A DNA stretch of 64,000 nt. Source: Mytilus trossulus (taxonomy: Eukaryota > Mollusca > Bivalvia > Mytilida > Mytilidae). The notes below the pieces were generated by a model, which searched no databases, was not told the origin of the DNA, and saw nothing but the letters and a program-made list of their open reading frames with translations. Location: NCBI RefSeq assembly GCF_036588685.1, contig NC_086378.1, positions 77,579,127 through 77,643,126 on the forward strand, written 5' to 3'. This document shows, piece by piece, positions 34,690-46,884 of the stretch; position 1 is the first letter of the stretch, and every line of letters begins with the position of its first letter. Position numbers and translations under genes: made by a program.

Positions 34690-35040
34690 TCCCGTGAGGG
34701 GTTAAGTATCATAAAAAGTACAAAAAATACTGAACTCCGAGGAAAATTCAAAAAGGAAAGACCAAAATCAAAAGGCAAAATCAGAAGTCCAACAACATCA
34801 AACGAATGGATAACAACTGTCATATTCCTGACTTGGTTCAGGCATTTTCTAATGTAGAAAATGGTGGATTGAACCTGGTTTTATAGCTAGCTAAACCTCT
34901 CACTTGTACGACATTCGCATTAAATTCCATTACATTGTCAACGATGCATGAACAAAACAAGCATACTCAAAGAGTAAAAATGTCAAAAATAGGGTACAAC
35001 GGTCAACATTATGTTATCATCTTAATCACTATAAAAACAA
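34690..35040 (-). repeat. Dispersed repeat family F4-related copy
   Basis: Contains GAGGAAAATTCAAAAAGGAA, CATATTCCTGACTTGGTTCA and GGATTGAACCTGGTTTTATA. It parallels 31448-31770. The 62-codon ORF at 34669 is part of it. Confidence 0.75.
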
Positions 35041-35199
35041 CAAATGTAACGAAGAATCACAAAAAGGGATACATCAAATTTAACATACTCATTTTGCTTA
35101 TCTTATACGACTTTATTTATCTATGTAAAGTCTACCCTTAAAGGATGGAAGGTTTTCAGTACTGGTGTAAAATTGCGCGTTTGAAATTCGCACAGGTAG

Positions 35200-35580
35200 A
35201 CATAAAATAATTTAGTCGTTCAAAGTATGACGGCATACATAAATGCAGAGTCACGTTAAGAAGATATAACAAAAAAACAAACTTAACAGTAAAAGTAATA
35301 AAGATAAATAAAATAATTTTGTGGTTCAAAGTATGCAGGGATACATAAGTAACGTTCCACGTCAAATATATATCCTAAAAAACAGACTTAACAGAAAAAG
35401 TAGTATTATTGAATAAAGTAGTTTTGTCATTCCATGTATGTCAAGATCCATAAGTAAAAGTAATATTAATAAATGAAATAATTTTGTCGTTGAAAGTATG
35501 ATGTTTTACATAAGCACAGAGTCACGTCAAATGAATATCCCAAAAAAACTGACTAAACAGTAAAAGTAATATTAATAAAG
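35200..35580. repeat. ~100-bp diverged tandem repeat
   Basis: Four diverged units, each with a TAAAATAATTTTGTCGTT-like block, a TATG...TACATAAG block, GTCACGT and CTTAACAGTAAAAGTAAT. One related unit lies alone near 29695. Confidence 0.7.
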
Positions 35581-35639
35581 ACCAAAAAAAAAGAGAAAAC
35601 TATAACATGTTATTAAGATGATAACCAAAAACAAAACAA

Positions 35640-36660
35640 AAACAAAATCTATACTTCCAGACCATATCTTGTATTATTTGTGAAGTTGATACGGATTATT
35701 TATCAACAAGTTCTTGGTATCTTCCAATGACCTTTTTTTAGAAAAAGGACGAGACGTTTATTGACATACCCCTGTTTCATCAACTTTCTGCTCAGACACA
35801 GGTGACGTTTTACAAAGTCTGAATAGGAGCTGCAAGCTCTTGAATACTTTTATACCATCATAAAATATATGAGAAGAACATAACCCGTGTCATGCCAACA
35901 ACTGATTTTTAAATTAATGTGTTTAGTTCCGATGCAAAGACCCAATACGCGAATCAATATTAAAGCCAAAATATGCAATCGTTAATGACCTGACAACAGT
36001 ATCGTAACTATATCCCTTCTTGATAAGTCTATTTAAAGGTTTTGTTAGCTTCTGAGGTGAATACTGACATTTCCATAAAATATTGAGAATGAGAAATACC
36101 TGAACGTAAAAGAAGTCTGCATGTTGATCTATATTTACAAATGATGTCCTGATACCGATGATAAAACTTAGTAAATGGTTTGCCTAGTTTGCGAAAACCC
36201 TGGTGTAATAATTTTTCAGTAATACATACATTTCTATCGTTAAAATCTTAAACACGTTACATAAACGAGCGAATCGTACAAGTTGAAATATATAAACACC
36301 GTAAGATGGTGACAAGGGAACGTCACCATCTAATATGGATAATTAACGATAGGAAATAAGAAATCATCTCTTTTATCATAAATGTTAGTATATAGCTTAT
36401 ATTAATCATACAGATATCAAGATCGAGAAAAGGGCAGTGGTCATTGTTAGTAATAGCTTTATTTAAAGTAAGTTCGACAGGATAAATTTCTTTAGAATAC
36501 ATACTGTAGTCGTCATTATTGAGAGCCAAAATATCATCCAAATATCTAAAAGTATTATTAAATTTGTGTATTAGATGCTGTTTCGATGGGACTTTGCTGA
36601 TTTTTGTCATAAATTGTAACTCATAGCAATACAAAAACAGATCCGGACAGAGACTTATGA
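35640..36660 (-). mobile_element. Second reverse transcriptase relic
   Basis: The minus-strand frame at 36323-36634 contains FRYLDDILALNN with an intact Y-L-D-D box, followed by IYPVELTLNKA and CPFLDLDI. Further downstream pieces (for example AYFGFNIDSRIGSLHRN near 35925-35985) and a final segment near 35680-35735 suggest the C-terminal end of the same protein. It is a different family from the F2 element at 24513. Frameshifts separate the pieces. Confidence 0.75.
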
Positions 36661-37139
36661 TAGATACTGAATTGGTCTCCCTTTAAGGACATGCAAAATC
36701 AGAATGTGGTTAAATGATACAATATTGCAAGTGCTAAACCCTGTTTTAACCTAAAACGACGGTATCACGATTTCCCTTAAACCTTAGATTTTCTGTTGAT
36801 TTTATGAACAGTAAATTTCCATAAAATGACGTTTCGATAAGAGCTAACTATTGGACTGGCTAATATGCATTAAGTAGTAAAGTTTTAACAGATATCACTG
36901 CTGTGTACAACAGACGCGATGATTTTGTTTACATCAGCCAACCAGGAGGTTTTCAATACTAACAAGAAAAAATTCACTTATACCATCTATATATGTCTGT
37001 CGCTAAAAACATGAAAATTTCGATTTGTTTTACACTTTCATTATCAATCATTACCTAAACTTTAAATTGAACTGTTAATATACGTACATCAAATATAAAT
37101 TTGTATTACCTTTGACTATTTAATGTATATCAATTACAG

Positions 37140-37320
37140 CTAATTTCAATGAGTGTGTAGCTGAAGGTAATATCTTTTGTTAGCTTGCTTGCTAGCTGAA
37201 TCGTAAAGTCATTGTTAGGTAAGGTATACTACCCACTTTCCGAAGTAGTATGTTTTACCGGCAGATAGATTGGTTGGACTATTCTACTCTTAAAGCTGTG
37301 TAGCTTACCTAACCATAATG
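37140..37320. repeat. Half of a hairpin-type repeat (related to 62490-62715)
   Basis: Shares TTAGCTTGCTTGCTAGCTGA and AAAGTCATTGTTAGGTAAGG with the arms at 62515-62560 and 62660-62700. Confidence 0.65.
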
Positions 37321-37539
37321 TATTTATTAGTTGTTTGTTGTTTTTTGTAATAGATATGATGAAATGTCAGAAAATTATTACGGTTCAATTTATAGAACAT
37401 GCACTACGAACGAATATCAAATAAACTCATATAGATACCAGGATTAAATTTTGCATAATTAAAGTTCTTTTAAAAATCTATGACTTTGATTCATACAGTG
37501 AGCTGCTTTTGAAAAGGTTTGACTGAATATATACTAAAA

Positions 37540-37690
37540 AGGGACCGTCAAACTCATAAATCGAAAATAAACTGACAACGCTATGGCTAAAATGAAAAAG
37601 ACAAACAGACAAACAACAGTACACATAAAACAACAAAGAAAACTAACGAATAAACAACACAAACCCCCAAAATATTAAAATTTACACGTC
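37540..37690 (-). mobile_element. F2 retroelement tail, short copy
   Basis: Reverse copy with CGAAAATAAACTGACAACGC, GACAAACAGACAAACAACAG and AAACAACACAAACCCCC, matching the last 150 bp of the F2 tail. Confidence 0.65.
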
Positions 37691-38346
37691 CCAGAAATCA
37701 TCTTTACATTATGTGTTCGTTCTGATAGTACAGTAAATTGCAACAATTTGCCTTAAGATTTCTGTATCTAGTCTTCAATATCCACGCCAACTACTAACAA
37801 ACGGGTCAATGATAAAATGCACTGGTTAAAAACCAATGGTCTTCTAATTAAAACACCAGTTTTGCAACACTTTATTGTAATTTTTCGTTCTTATAGATAA
37901 GTAATGGCTATGTATCATACACTAACCGTATTGTTTACATCTAAAAAAAAGTAGTACAATGGGAAGTTCCAATTGAATGCAGAAAGCAACAAAGTTCAAG
38001 AGTTTATCATGAACACTTTTCAAAAAATGAAAAATATGTTGTAACAGGAGGTACATGTAAACGATATTACTGCATAACTTGCACGATTTAATCTCATCAT
38101 AGAGTCTATGATTCAAATTTTGTAAGCCAGACGCATGATTCGCATACAGAATATTCGTCAGTGACTCATAGCAAAAAAGGTTAGAAGGATTGCACTTCTG
38201 AAATGAAGATTTTTGTCACATGTGTATTTTGATAAAAAACATAGACATAATATTCCTTTGATGCCCAACTCTGAATTTTGATATAGAAAATATCCATAGA
38301 AAACATAAACAATAACATTGCTAAATTTATCTTATGTGCTTTTTAG

Positions 38347-38588
38347 ATCTCTTTAATTACTAAATCCCCTTTTATCGATGAAAATGAAAAGATTAAATTT
38401 AAAACAACTTGTTATTATGACTTGGACAAACGTCTATCCGAATACGTACCTTTTGCATTCAATAAAACGTACTTCTATGAAATACAGGTAACTGAAAAAG
38501 ACAGTGACCTGACATTTGAGATAGAAACATGTACCCTCCAACAACGCAAAAATGGAGAAGTCAAATTGACAAAAGTAGTTCTGAAAGA
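38347..38588 (+). CDS. Exon of an extracellular protein, possibly ZP-like (exon B)
   Basis: 242 bp between a TGCTTTTTAG acceptor and a GTAAGT donor, with an open frame and balanced codons. It encodes KIKFKTTCYYDL early on (the Cys-Tyr expected at the end of a ZP-N half), then TYFYEIQVTEKDSDLTFEIE followed by TCTLQQ. The last resembles the V-x-v-x-x-C stretch of a ZP-C half. It ends in phase 2 and joins exactly with exon C at 39401 to make a Glu codon. The open frame through two perfect splice sites makes a real exon likely. The ZP assignment is weaker, because the usual Gly-Cys motif is not seen. Confidence 0.6.
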
Positions 38589-39400
38589 GTAAGTTATGTA
38601 ATAGAAATAGGGCAAGTAAAAATGGAATGTCCATTTCCATTCTCAATTTTACCTTCTTCTTATTGAAAAAAAACTAATGTATGTGATAGCTCAGCTTACG
38701 ACGTAACTACAATACCCTTCCCTTTCATGAATGTGACCTACCGAATTAGACTATTTGCCGGATTTGATATCACAGAAGTGACACGACGGGTGCCACATAT
38801 GGAACAGGATCTGCTTACCCGTCCGGAACACCTGAGATCACCCCTTGTTTTTGGTGGGGTTTGTGTTGTTTACTCTTTAGTTTTCTATGTTGTGTCATGT
38901 GACTTTCGTTTGTCTGTTTGTCTTTTTCATTTTTAGCCATGGCGTTGACAGTTTATTTTAGATTAATGAGTTTGACTGTCCCTTTGGTATCTTTCGTCCC
39001 TCGTTTTTTAAAACAAAACTGTATCAGAGAAAATTGTCATCATGGCTCAGACGTTAACTTCTTGGTGTGAACATTGAATAAGAGACTAAATAATATTTAA
39101 AGCATGCAAACACTATTCGTTGCTATTTGAGAATAAATATTTTATATCACTTGATTCTCAATAATCTGTAAAATAAGGTCAGGGAACTACCTATGATTTT
39201 GCAGATAATTTCAACTAGAAAGGTATTCCGAACAACATTAAAAGATAAGTTGACATTATAACAGCTTATACAAATGTCAATTATAATGTATTTGATGAAA
39301 ACAATGTAGAAACATTACCTGCAGTTCAAGTCATATACTGTTTTCATCACTTCAAAATATATGATCATATCTAATTTATTAATAAAATTTGTATTTTCAG
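38589..39400 (+). other. Intron with F2 retroelement tail
   Basis: 812-bp intron from GTAAGT to TTTTCAG. It carries an F2 tail at about 38690-39010 (+) with TTTGATATCACAGAAGTGAC and GTCTGTTTGTCTTTTTCATT. The ORF at 38727-38936 is that tail. Confidence 0.55.
38690..39010 (+). mobile_element. F2 retroelement 3' tail
   Basis: Runs from about CGACGTAACTACAATACCCT to TATCTTTCGTCCCTCGTTTT, the same end points as at 27410-27727 and 54860-55172. Confidence 0.8.
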
Positions 39401-39536
39401 GCAACCTGTAAGCAGTGGAGTGACTATTAGGACAGTGTCCAGAGAGAGCAAAGTAATTGGTATCAATATAAACGAGAATGTAGATAGTCATTTCACGTGT
39501 AAAGTTAAAGTCACCGTCAACTATACCGACGAATAA
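39401..39536 (+). CDS. Last exon of the possible ZP-like protein (exon C)
   Basis: Follows TTTGTATTTTCAG. After one base completing the Glu codon from exon B, 44 more codons read through to TAA at 39534-39536. They include QPVSSGVTIRTVSRESKV and SHFTCKVKVTVNYTDE at the C-terminus. One Cys is present. No membrane anchor or GPI signal is seen, so the product ends as a soluble extracellular domain if the model is right. An AATAAA at 39697 gives a 3' UTR of about 160 bp. Confidence 0.6.
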
Positions 39537-39696
39537 AAACTTAAGCATGTTTTAAAATTATTGTATTATTAGCATGGGTTTCCTTTTGACATTTAGAAGC
39601 CGTAAGGTGATCTGCAGTTATTGTCTTCTACGGCATTTGGTAGACGGTTGTCGCATTTGTAATCATAGCATATCTTTTAAATCTTTAAATTGATCT

Positions 39697-39702
39697 AATA
39701 AA
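39697..39702 (+). terminator. Candidate polyadenylation signal of the ZP-like gene
   Basis: AATAAA 161 bp past the TAA of exon C. Confidence 0.45.
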
Positions 39703-39799
39703 ATATTTACGTAAGAATATCGCTTTTGTATACCCCAAAAGAATACTAAAAAAGAAGCATTTACTTTTTTATTAGTATATCTTAATACTAAGACCAGGA

Positions 39800-40590
39800 A
39801 AGTGATATTGAAATCAGGTTTTCCATATAGGGGTTTTTACGTACTCCTAAGCATTGCTGAAATGTTATAATGTAGTAACCTTTGTGGTTATCCTGGCGGT
39901 TATTTGGTACATTCGTGATAGCATCTGTCATTCAAAATGAATCTAATGATACATCTGTGAAGCGAAGAAAAAAATGAGATACAATGTAATACTCTTTGTG
40001 TTTAGTCGTAAAAAATTAAATTGGAGCATCAGATTTCAAATTGAAAGACAAAAATACAATAGCAACACAAGTCTTCAAGCTATATCGAAATTTCAATAGG
40101 AAATATGAAACACAAAGTGTTACACGCAAATATCAGTCAAACAATAATTGTACATCTTGTCAAGATAAATAAAACATGTAGTATACTACGAAGCTAAGGA
40201 AATAACAAAAAACAAACCGAAATATGTATGCTTCACAGTATCAATAGAACGGAACGAGTCACTGTTAATTACAAACTATTGACATACATTAGGATGTCTG
40301 AGTGATATGAAATTGTTTATCACCTCATATATTAATTACCATCTGAATATTATAATGTTGTGGAGTCATATGACGAAATACCATGATACAAAATGTACTT
40401 CATTTGGCCCCTTTACTTTATTTTTGTTCGAGCATCAACGGTGGGTCTTTTACAGACGAACGAACCGGGCGTCTTGAGTCGACATTTTAATCCTGGTATC
40501 TTTGATGAGTCGATCTACTGTTTGTCTCAACAAAATTTTCGTGAGGAAAAATCAGAATAAAGTTATAGCAACAACTTAATTGTACATAAA
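39800..40590. repeat. Large duplicated unit, copy 1
   Basis: Its start (AAGCATTGCTGAAATG, then GTGGTTATCCTGG and TGCATCTGTCATTCAAAATGA-type blocks) and its end (CATTTGGCCCCTTTACTTTA) match copies at 40866 and 42580. It is shorter and more diverged than those. Confidence 0.7.
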
Positions 40591-40862
40591 GGAGGGCGAA
40601 AGATACCAGAGGAACAGTCACATTTATAGATTTAAATAAACTGACAACGCCATGGCAAAATATAAAAAGACAAAAAGACAAATAATAGTACACAAGACAC
40701 AACATAGAAAACTAAAGACAAGCAACACGAACCCCACAATAAAGGGGGATAATCTCATTTGCTCCGAAAGGGTAAGAAGATCCTACTCCACATGTGCTAT
40801 CCGTCGGGTTGTTCATATTATAACAAACCCGGTGAATAGTCTAATTTGGTAAGTCACATTCG
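40590..40862 (-). mobile_element. F2 retroelement tail between duplicated units
   Basis: Reverse copy with GAGGGCGAAAGATACCAGAG, ACTGACAACGCCATGGC and TTGCTCCGAAAGGGTAAGAA. It separates copy 1 from copy 2 of the large unit. Confidence 0.75.
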
Positions 40863-40865
40863 TGA

Positions 40866-42285
40866 CAATATGCTGTTTTAAATATATTAAATTTTAATTT
40901 TTATGTCAAAATGCACACACCCAAGAATCGTAATGCTCAAAATAGGAAAGTGAGAAGTAAAATCATGTTTGTCGTATGGATGCTTGTACGCACATCTAAG
41001 CATTTCTGAACATTTTTAATGTAGTTACCTTTGCGGTTACCCTTGTGGTTACTTCTGTGGTTATTTGGTGCATTATAATCGCTACGTGATTGCATCTGTC
41101 ATTCAAAATGAATCCTTATGAAACATCTGTGGAACGAAAAAAAAAATGATATACAATTTAATACGCTTCACTTATAGTACTTGTATGAAATTGAATAGAA
41201 GTCTTCTAAGCGATAAATACAATAGAACATATAAAAAATGACAGCAATGCAGTACAATCCGCATTATATAAGTTCAACACTAATTGTTAATGTAATAAGG
41301 AATAAAGAAATAAAAAAAGCAGTATTCTTAGGAAGCTAAGGAAATGCTCACTACGAATATGAACATAACAAAACAAATAATAATATGTATGCTTCACAGT
41401 AACAATAGAAAGGAACGAGTCACTGTTAATTTATAAACTTTTGAAATACGCAAGGATGTCTAAGGGATCTAAATATGTGTATCACCTTATGTTATATAAA
41501 TTAATGAATATCGGGATATTATAATACTGTAGAGTCATACTATGAGGTTTTAAAAAGAATTCGACCTCATCAATTCATATTAAGGGTTGTCTGACGATCT
41601 GAATTGACCATGATGGCCTCGCATGGTCGGCAATACTTATCAATTAATCCGATACTACCAACAAATGTGTACATTACTAGTATGTAGTCAGTTCTGATGT
41701 GTTTCGTCATCAGTATGATGTTTGTTGCCTTGATTTGCTAATTCTATGCTATTATGGAAAATAGCTACATACAAAGTTTATCTTAAACTGTTTTGGTTGT
41801 TCCGTTTTGGGTTAAATGGTCTCACAAACCTACCGTAAAGCGTGTACATAGAGTAAATTAGGTAACACGTCTTGTACGAACGAAAAGCAAATATTTTCAA
41901 ATATCAATTTACCTGTCTTGTAAGTGTTAGGGGACTTTTTCTTACAAAATTTATGTAAATTAGACGTGTTTTTATTAGACTTCCAGTGTATGCATTTTTA
42001 AATTCTAGTAATGAGGTTATCAAAAACTGTAATATAATAGATAAAATTAGTTAATATTCAATTCTTTTTAAGATGCTATAATGTTTTCGAAGTGTCATGT
42101 GTTTGAAATAAAAGTGCCATACTTTATTTGGCCCTTTTTAATTGTTTTGGATTGAGCAGCACTGGTGAGCTTTTTGTGGAAGAAACGAGTGCTTGTATCA
42201 AAATAATAATCCTGCTACCTATGACAAGTCTATCTTCTTTTTGTTCTCAATAAAAATTACGTGCGGATAGATCATGATAGAGTTT
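40866..42285. repeat. Large duplicated unit, copy 2
   Basis: From ACAATATGCTGTTTTAAAT to GATCATGATAGAGTTTTGAC. The block starting ATGCTTGTACGCACATCTAA at 40980 recurs at 42580, an offset of 1600 bp. The internal stretch at about 41575-41735 is absent from copy 3. Confidence 0.85.
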
Positions 42286-43860
42286 TGACATTCAAATACT
42301 CTTTGTGTTTAGTCGTAGAAAATTAAATTGGAGCATCCGTTTTCAAACTTAGAGACAAAAATACAATAGCAACACAAGCCTTAAAGCTATATCGAAAATT
42401 CAATAAAACATATGAAACCCAAAGTGTTACACGCAAATATTAGTCAAATAATAATGCTACATCTTGTCAAGATAAATAAAACATGTATACTAGAAAGCTA
42501 AGGAAATGTTCACAAGGAATATGAACTAACCAAAACAAATCGAAATATGTATGCTTCACAGTATCAATAGAACGGAACGATGCTTGTACACACATCTAAG
42601 CATTGCTGAACATTTTTAATGTAGTTACCTTTGCGGTTACCCTTGTGGTTACTTCTGTGGTTATTTGGTGCATTATAATCGCTACGTGATTGCATCTGTC
42701 ATTCAAAATGAATCCTTATGAAACATCTGTGCAACGAAAAAAAAGATATACAATTTAATACGCTTCACTTATAGTTCTTGTATGAAATTGAATAGAAGTC
42801 TTCTAAGCGATAAATACAATAGAACATATAAAAAATGACAGCAATGCAGTACAATCCGCATTACATAAGTTCAACATTAATTGTTAATGTAATAAGGAAT
42901 AAAGAAATAAAAAAAGCAGTATTCTTAGGAAGCTAAGGAAATGCTCACTACGAATATGAACATAACATAACAAATAATAATAAATATGCTTCACAGTAAC
43001 AATAGAAAGGAACGACTCACTGTTTATTTATAAACTATTGAAATATGCAAGGATTTCTAAGGGATCTAAATATGTTTATCACCTTATATTATATAAATTT
43101 TGAATATCCGGATATTATAATACTGTCATACTATGAGGTTTTAAAATGAATTTGACTAATTCTATGCTATTGTGGAAAATAACTTCATACATAGTTTATC
43201 TTAAACTGTTTTGGTTGTTTTGTTTTGGGTTAAATGGGTTAAATGGTCTCACAAACCTACCGTAAAGCATATACCTAGGGCTAATTAAGAAACACGTTTG
43301 GACGAACGAAAAGCAAATCATTTCAGATATCAATTCACCTGTCTTGTAAGTGTAAGGGGATTTTTTCTTACAAAATTTATGTACATTATAAGTGTTTTTA
43401 TTAGACTTCCAGTGTATGTATTTTTAAATTCTCTAATGAGGTTATCAAAAATTAAATGCATATTTTTTATGATTAATTCCGTTAGTTGTTTATGTAATAC
43501 ATTAAAATGAAGAAATACCATGAGGCAAACTGTAATATAATAGATTAAATTAGTTAATATTCAATCTTTTTAAGATGCGTTAATTTTTTCGAAGCGTTCA
43601 TGTGTTTGAAATAAAAGTGCCGTACTTTATTTGGCCCTTTTGTTTTGGATTGAGCTTCACTGGTTAGCTTTTTGTGGAAGAAACGAGTGTCAAAATGTTA
43701 ATCCTGCTACCTATGACAAGTCTATCTTCTTTTTGTTCTCAACAAAAATTACGTGCGGATAAATCATGATAGAGTTTTAAAATTCTTTAATGTACAATAT
43801 GCTGTCTTAAATAGATTAAAATTTCATTTAAAATATGTCAAAAAGCACCCCTCTTCCCCC
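42286..43860. repeat. Large duplicated unit, partial copy plus copy 3
   Basis: 42290-42579 matches 39990-40258 (TACTCTTTGTGTTTAGTCGT and following). 42580-43795 matches 40980-42280 and then repeats the ATATGCTGTCTTAAATAGAT block that opens copy 2. The order shows a tandem array with internal deletion and junction within a unit. ORFs at 43298-43521 are unsupported. Confidence 0.85.
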
Positions 43861-44329
43861 AAAAATTATATCCCTTAATGTCGCATTTGTTAAATGTATA
43901 CTTTGTTAAAAATGTAATACAGAGAAGAAAACAAAAGTGGTTTATTGGTATTCAAAAATCGTTAATCGTTCTTTTAGTATAAAAAATCTACACCAAATTT
44001 TTCGGAGAAGTTTTAACTAAGATCAAATGCATCGACATTAATTTTTTGGTCTCTCAGTAATAAAAACATATCAATTAATTTGAATGTAACTATTGTATTT
44101 ACTGTTAAATATATGTGGAAGACAGTCGAAAGTCGTTTCAACAGACCCATCTGAAGTATATAACAGCAATATACCGCGTATTTAAAATGGTCAAATACAA
44201 TTTTCATATTTTCCAAGATGTTGAATCTGAACAAATTTTCAAAAGATATGTACCCTTGTATGTTTAAAATAAAATTCCACGAATATTATTGTGATGCCCA
44301 ATAAAAAAGATGACAATATGATAAACAGC
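43861..44329. other. Intergenic, nothing recognised
   Basis: AT-rich. An ORF at 44013-44234 (-) shows no family motif. Confidence 0.4.
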
Positions 44330-45180
44330 TGTGCCATGAGCACACGATTCGCCAGTCGCTTTTTTGAAGAATAGATATTAAAAATTCACCCATGTTTCAT
44401 GAAAACAGCTGAAAGGACTTTTAAGATAATATATAGTTCGAAAACTGAAAATTCCCCTTTTCATTAATAAAACCCCAAAACTTGGAATGGTTCAATCTTA
44501 AAGTTATAAAATAGAAAGGCAGCTCATTCCAATAGCCATAAACAATTCATTAAAGTTTTTGAAAACAGCTGACAGCATTTTTGAGTTAATGTGAAAACTG
44601 GTAAACTCTCCGTTTTTTTTTAAAGGATTCACACCCCGAAACTCCGAAACGTAAAATCTAAAGTGTATTAAAGAAAAACGAAAAGGAGCTTACGTCAGGA
44701 GATATCAACAATTCACCAAAGTTTCATGAAAACATCTTACACTATTTTTGAGTTATTGTCTAAAACCTGAAAATATCCCATTTGTAATGAATAAAACCAC
44801 ACAACTCGAAAACATAAAATCTAAAATTTATATAAATCGAAAGGCAGCTCATTGCTATAGATATAAATAATTCATCAAAGTTTCATGAGAACAGCGTACA
44901 GATTTTTTATTGTCTGATAACTGGAAAATCTCCCCCTTTTTAAGGAAAAGCACCAGATAACTCTGTAGCAAAAAATCTAAAATCTAAATAAAAAAAACAA
45001 CAAAAAAATAAACAAAAAAATGAAAGGGATTTCACTTCAACAGAAACAGATATTTACAATTCACCAAGTTTCATGCAATTTGGTAAAAGATTTTTTGAGT
45101 TGTTGTTCGGATGAGCGGACAGACGGCGGACAACGGTATACTACAAAACGTTCCGGTACCGAGCGTCTAAAAATACAAGG
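44330..45180 (+). repeat. ~160-190 bp diverged tandem repeat
   Basis: Five diverged units aligned on GTTTCATGAAAACAGCTGA-like blocks near 44398, 44556, 44722, 44879 and 45067. Each has a TTTTTGAGTTAT block and an AAATCTAAA...AAGGCAGCTCATT block. The last unit runs into GGATGAGCGGACAGACGGCG and ACAACGGTATACT. Confidence 0.75.
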
Positions 45181-45359
45181 AACGCATTGTTTTTTTTATT
45201 ATTTAGTTCATGTTTTGTTTTTGTTTATATGCATAAAATACTGGAGATACACATTAGACTAACACAGAATAATTCTGAAGCATTACTTGTTCTTATCTTT
45301 TTTCCGGCGTAGTCGGTATAGTTTCGGTTTGTGCACTTTGAACTGAAGGACGATTAACT

Positions 45360-45497
45360 ATGGCAACAGAATACGCATGCTCGAAAATCCTTTCTGTGAT
45401 TGGACAAAATGCTGTCTTAGTGAGTGATTTGGTTGTGTTTGAAAAAACGTCTCGAAAATTATATCGGGATGGAAAGCAAGTGAAAGACTTTAAATAG
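45360..45497 (+). CDS. Candidate first exon or small ORF
   Basis: ATG at 45360 opens a 45-codon frame beginning MATEYACSKILSVIGQNAVL. A perfect GTGAGT donor lies after codon 20 (45420), so it could be a first exon of 60 bp. Otherwise the frame reads on to TAG at 45495. The 60 bp before it are richer in CG dinucleotides than the surroundings, as near a promoter. I recognise no family and found no downstream exon, so this is a weak call. Confidence 0.25.
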   Translation: MATEYACSKILSVIGQNAVLVSDLVVFEKTSRKLYRDGKQVKDFK

Positions 45498-46289
45498 TTG
45501 AACTAGATCTTACAAAGATTTATATTTTTATTAAAATAATTGTTTCTACAATAGCTCTTTGCATGGGACAGCTGTTTATTCGGGACAACTATATAATTTT
45601 AATTGTAAACTCATGACTATTAGAATGCACATACGCACGTGAGATTTCCGCGAGGTTTTAGTGAATGTAAACAGAAGATACTACTTATACTACTATACCA
45701 ATAGTTTCTAGCTTTGTTAACCATGAATTAAGTTAAATGTTAACAGTAGTAAATGTATATTTGTTTCTTGTTATTTTCACTGGATTTTTTTACAAAGAAT
45801 TTTTTTAGGTGTCATCTAAATATTCTTATATATTATTGCCTTAATATATTATAACCAGACTTAGTAAAGAATTCCTTGTAGTTACATTCAGAAGGAGATT
45901 TTATTAAAGAGGTCCCGCATCATTAAGTCATTGTGCCCTGAAGGTTTTCGAAATGATAGTTTTGAACATATACTCAAATTTAAATACGCCTGATATCTCG
46001 TTTAAAGATAGTTCTTGTTTATTTTTCACACCTCATGGAAAACTTAAACATTTTCTTGATATGTGCTGTGTTGGAGGTGTGGGTTCGAACATGTTGATGA
46101 CAGATGATAAATAGATTTATAAGAAATTTCTTATTATATAATAGAAGGTTGTCATTACATTACACTGTAAACACTATATGGAAATCAACACCTATTAATT
46201 AATTCATTTTAAATGTGTAAATTCCTACTGTCATATCAGAACAAGTTGATGCCAGTTTATATTAGATTATTATTATCTTATTAAAATGA
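45498..46289. other. Intergenic, nothing recognised
   Basis: AT-rich, no supported feature. It could be intron if 45360 is a first exon. Confidence 0.4.
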
Positions 46290-46610
46290 AGGACATGCGG
46301 TGTGATTGCCAATAAGCAAATTCAACTTAAGTAAACTGTCGTGGATGTAAACAATTGTAGGTCATCGCACGACCTTCAACAATAGGACATAATTAAAATC
46401 ATATACTCAGCAATAAAATGCTTTGAAATGAAAAATATGAAACAATTCAAACCATAAAAGCAACAGTCTCAATAATATCAATACAATTTTTTAATTACAA
46501 ATATAACAGACATGCACACACAACACTGAATGATTTACAAGCTCTAGACTTGGGACGAGCCCATACATAATATGACGGGGTTACACATGTTTAGTCAATC
46601 ATTATAATAA
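46290..46610 (+). repeat. Dispersed repeat family F1, diverged copy
   Basis: Blocks GACATGCGGTGTGATTGCCA, GTAGGTCATCGCACGACCTT and CAAGCTCTAGACTTGGGACG keep F1 order. Confidence 0.65.
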
Positions 46611-46884
46611 TCACACAATCTTTCGTAATGGATTTATTATGCAATCGTTCAAGTGAATAAAGGTTATAAAGTAATTCCAATCGTCACGAAAACAGCAACT
46701 CAGGGACAAAATTGTGAAATTTCATACTTTTTTCTTAATACCTTGACAGGATGCATGGTACTACATTTAAAAACTGTGCCATGTCAACTTGGATATAAAT
46801 TTTGTTGGATAGATATTTTTGAAAATTTAGTTTTTCTGATGAAATATAAATATTCGAATGATATCAAAAAGATGTATTTTTGAG

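Larger units (their letters stand above)
33934..38346 (+). other. Putative intron between exons A and B
   Basis: 4.4 kb holding F4-related sequence, a tandem repeat, a reverse transcriptase relic, a hairpin-element half and an F2 tail. Each is listed separately. I saw no further exon. Confidence 0.35.
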
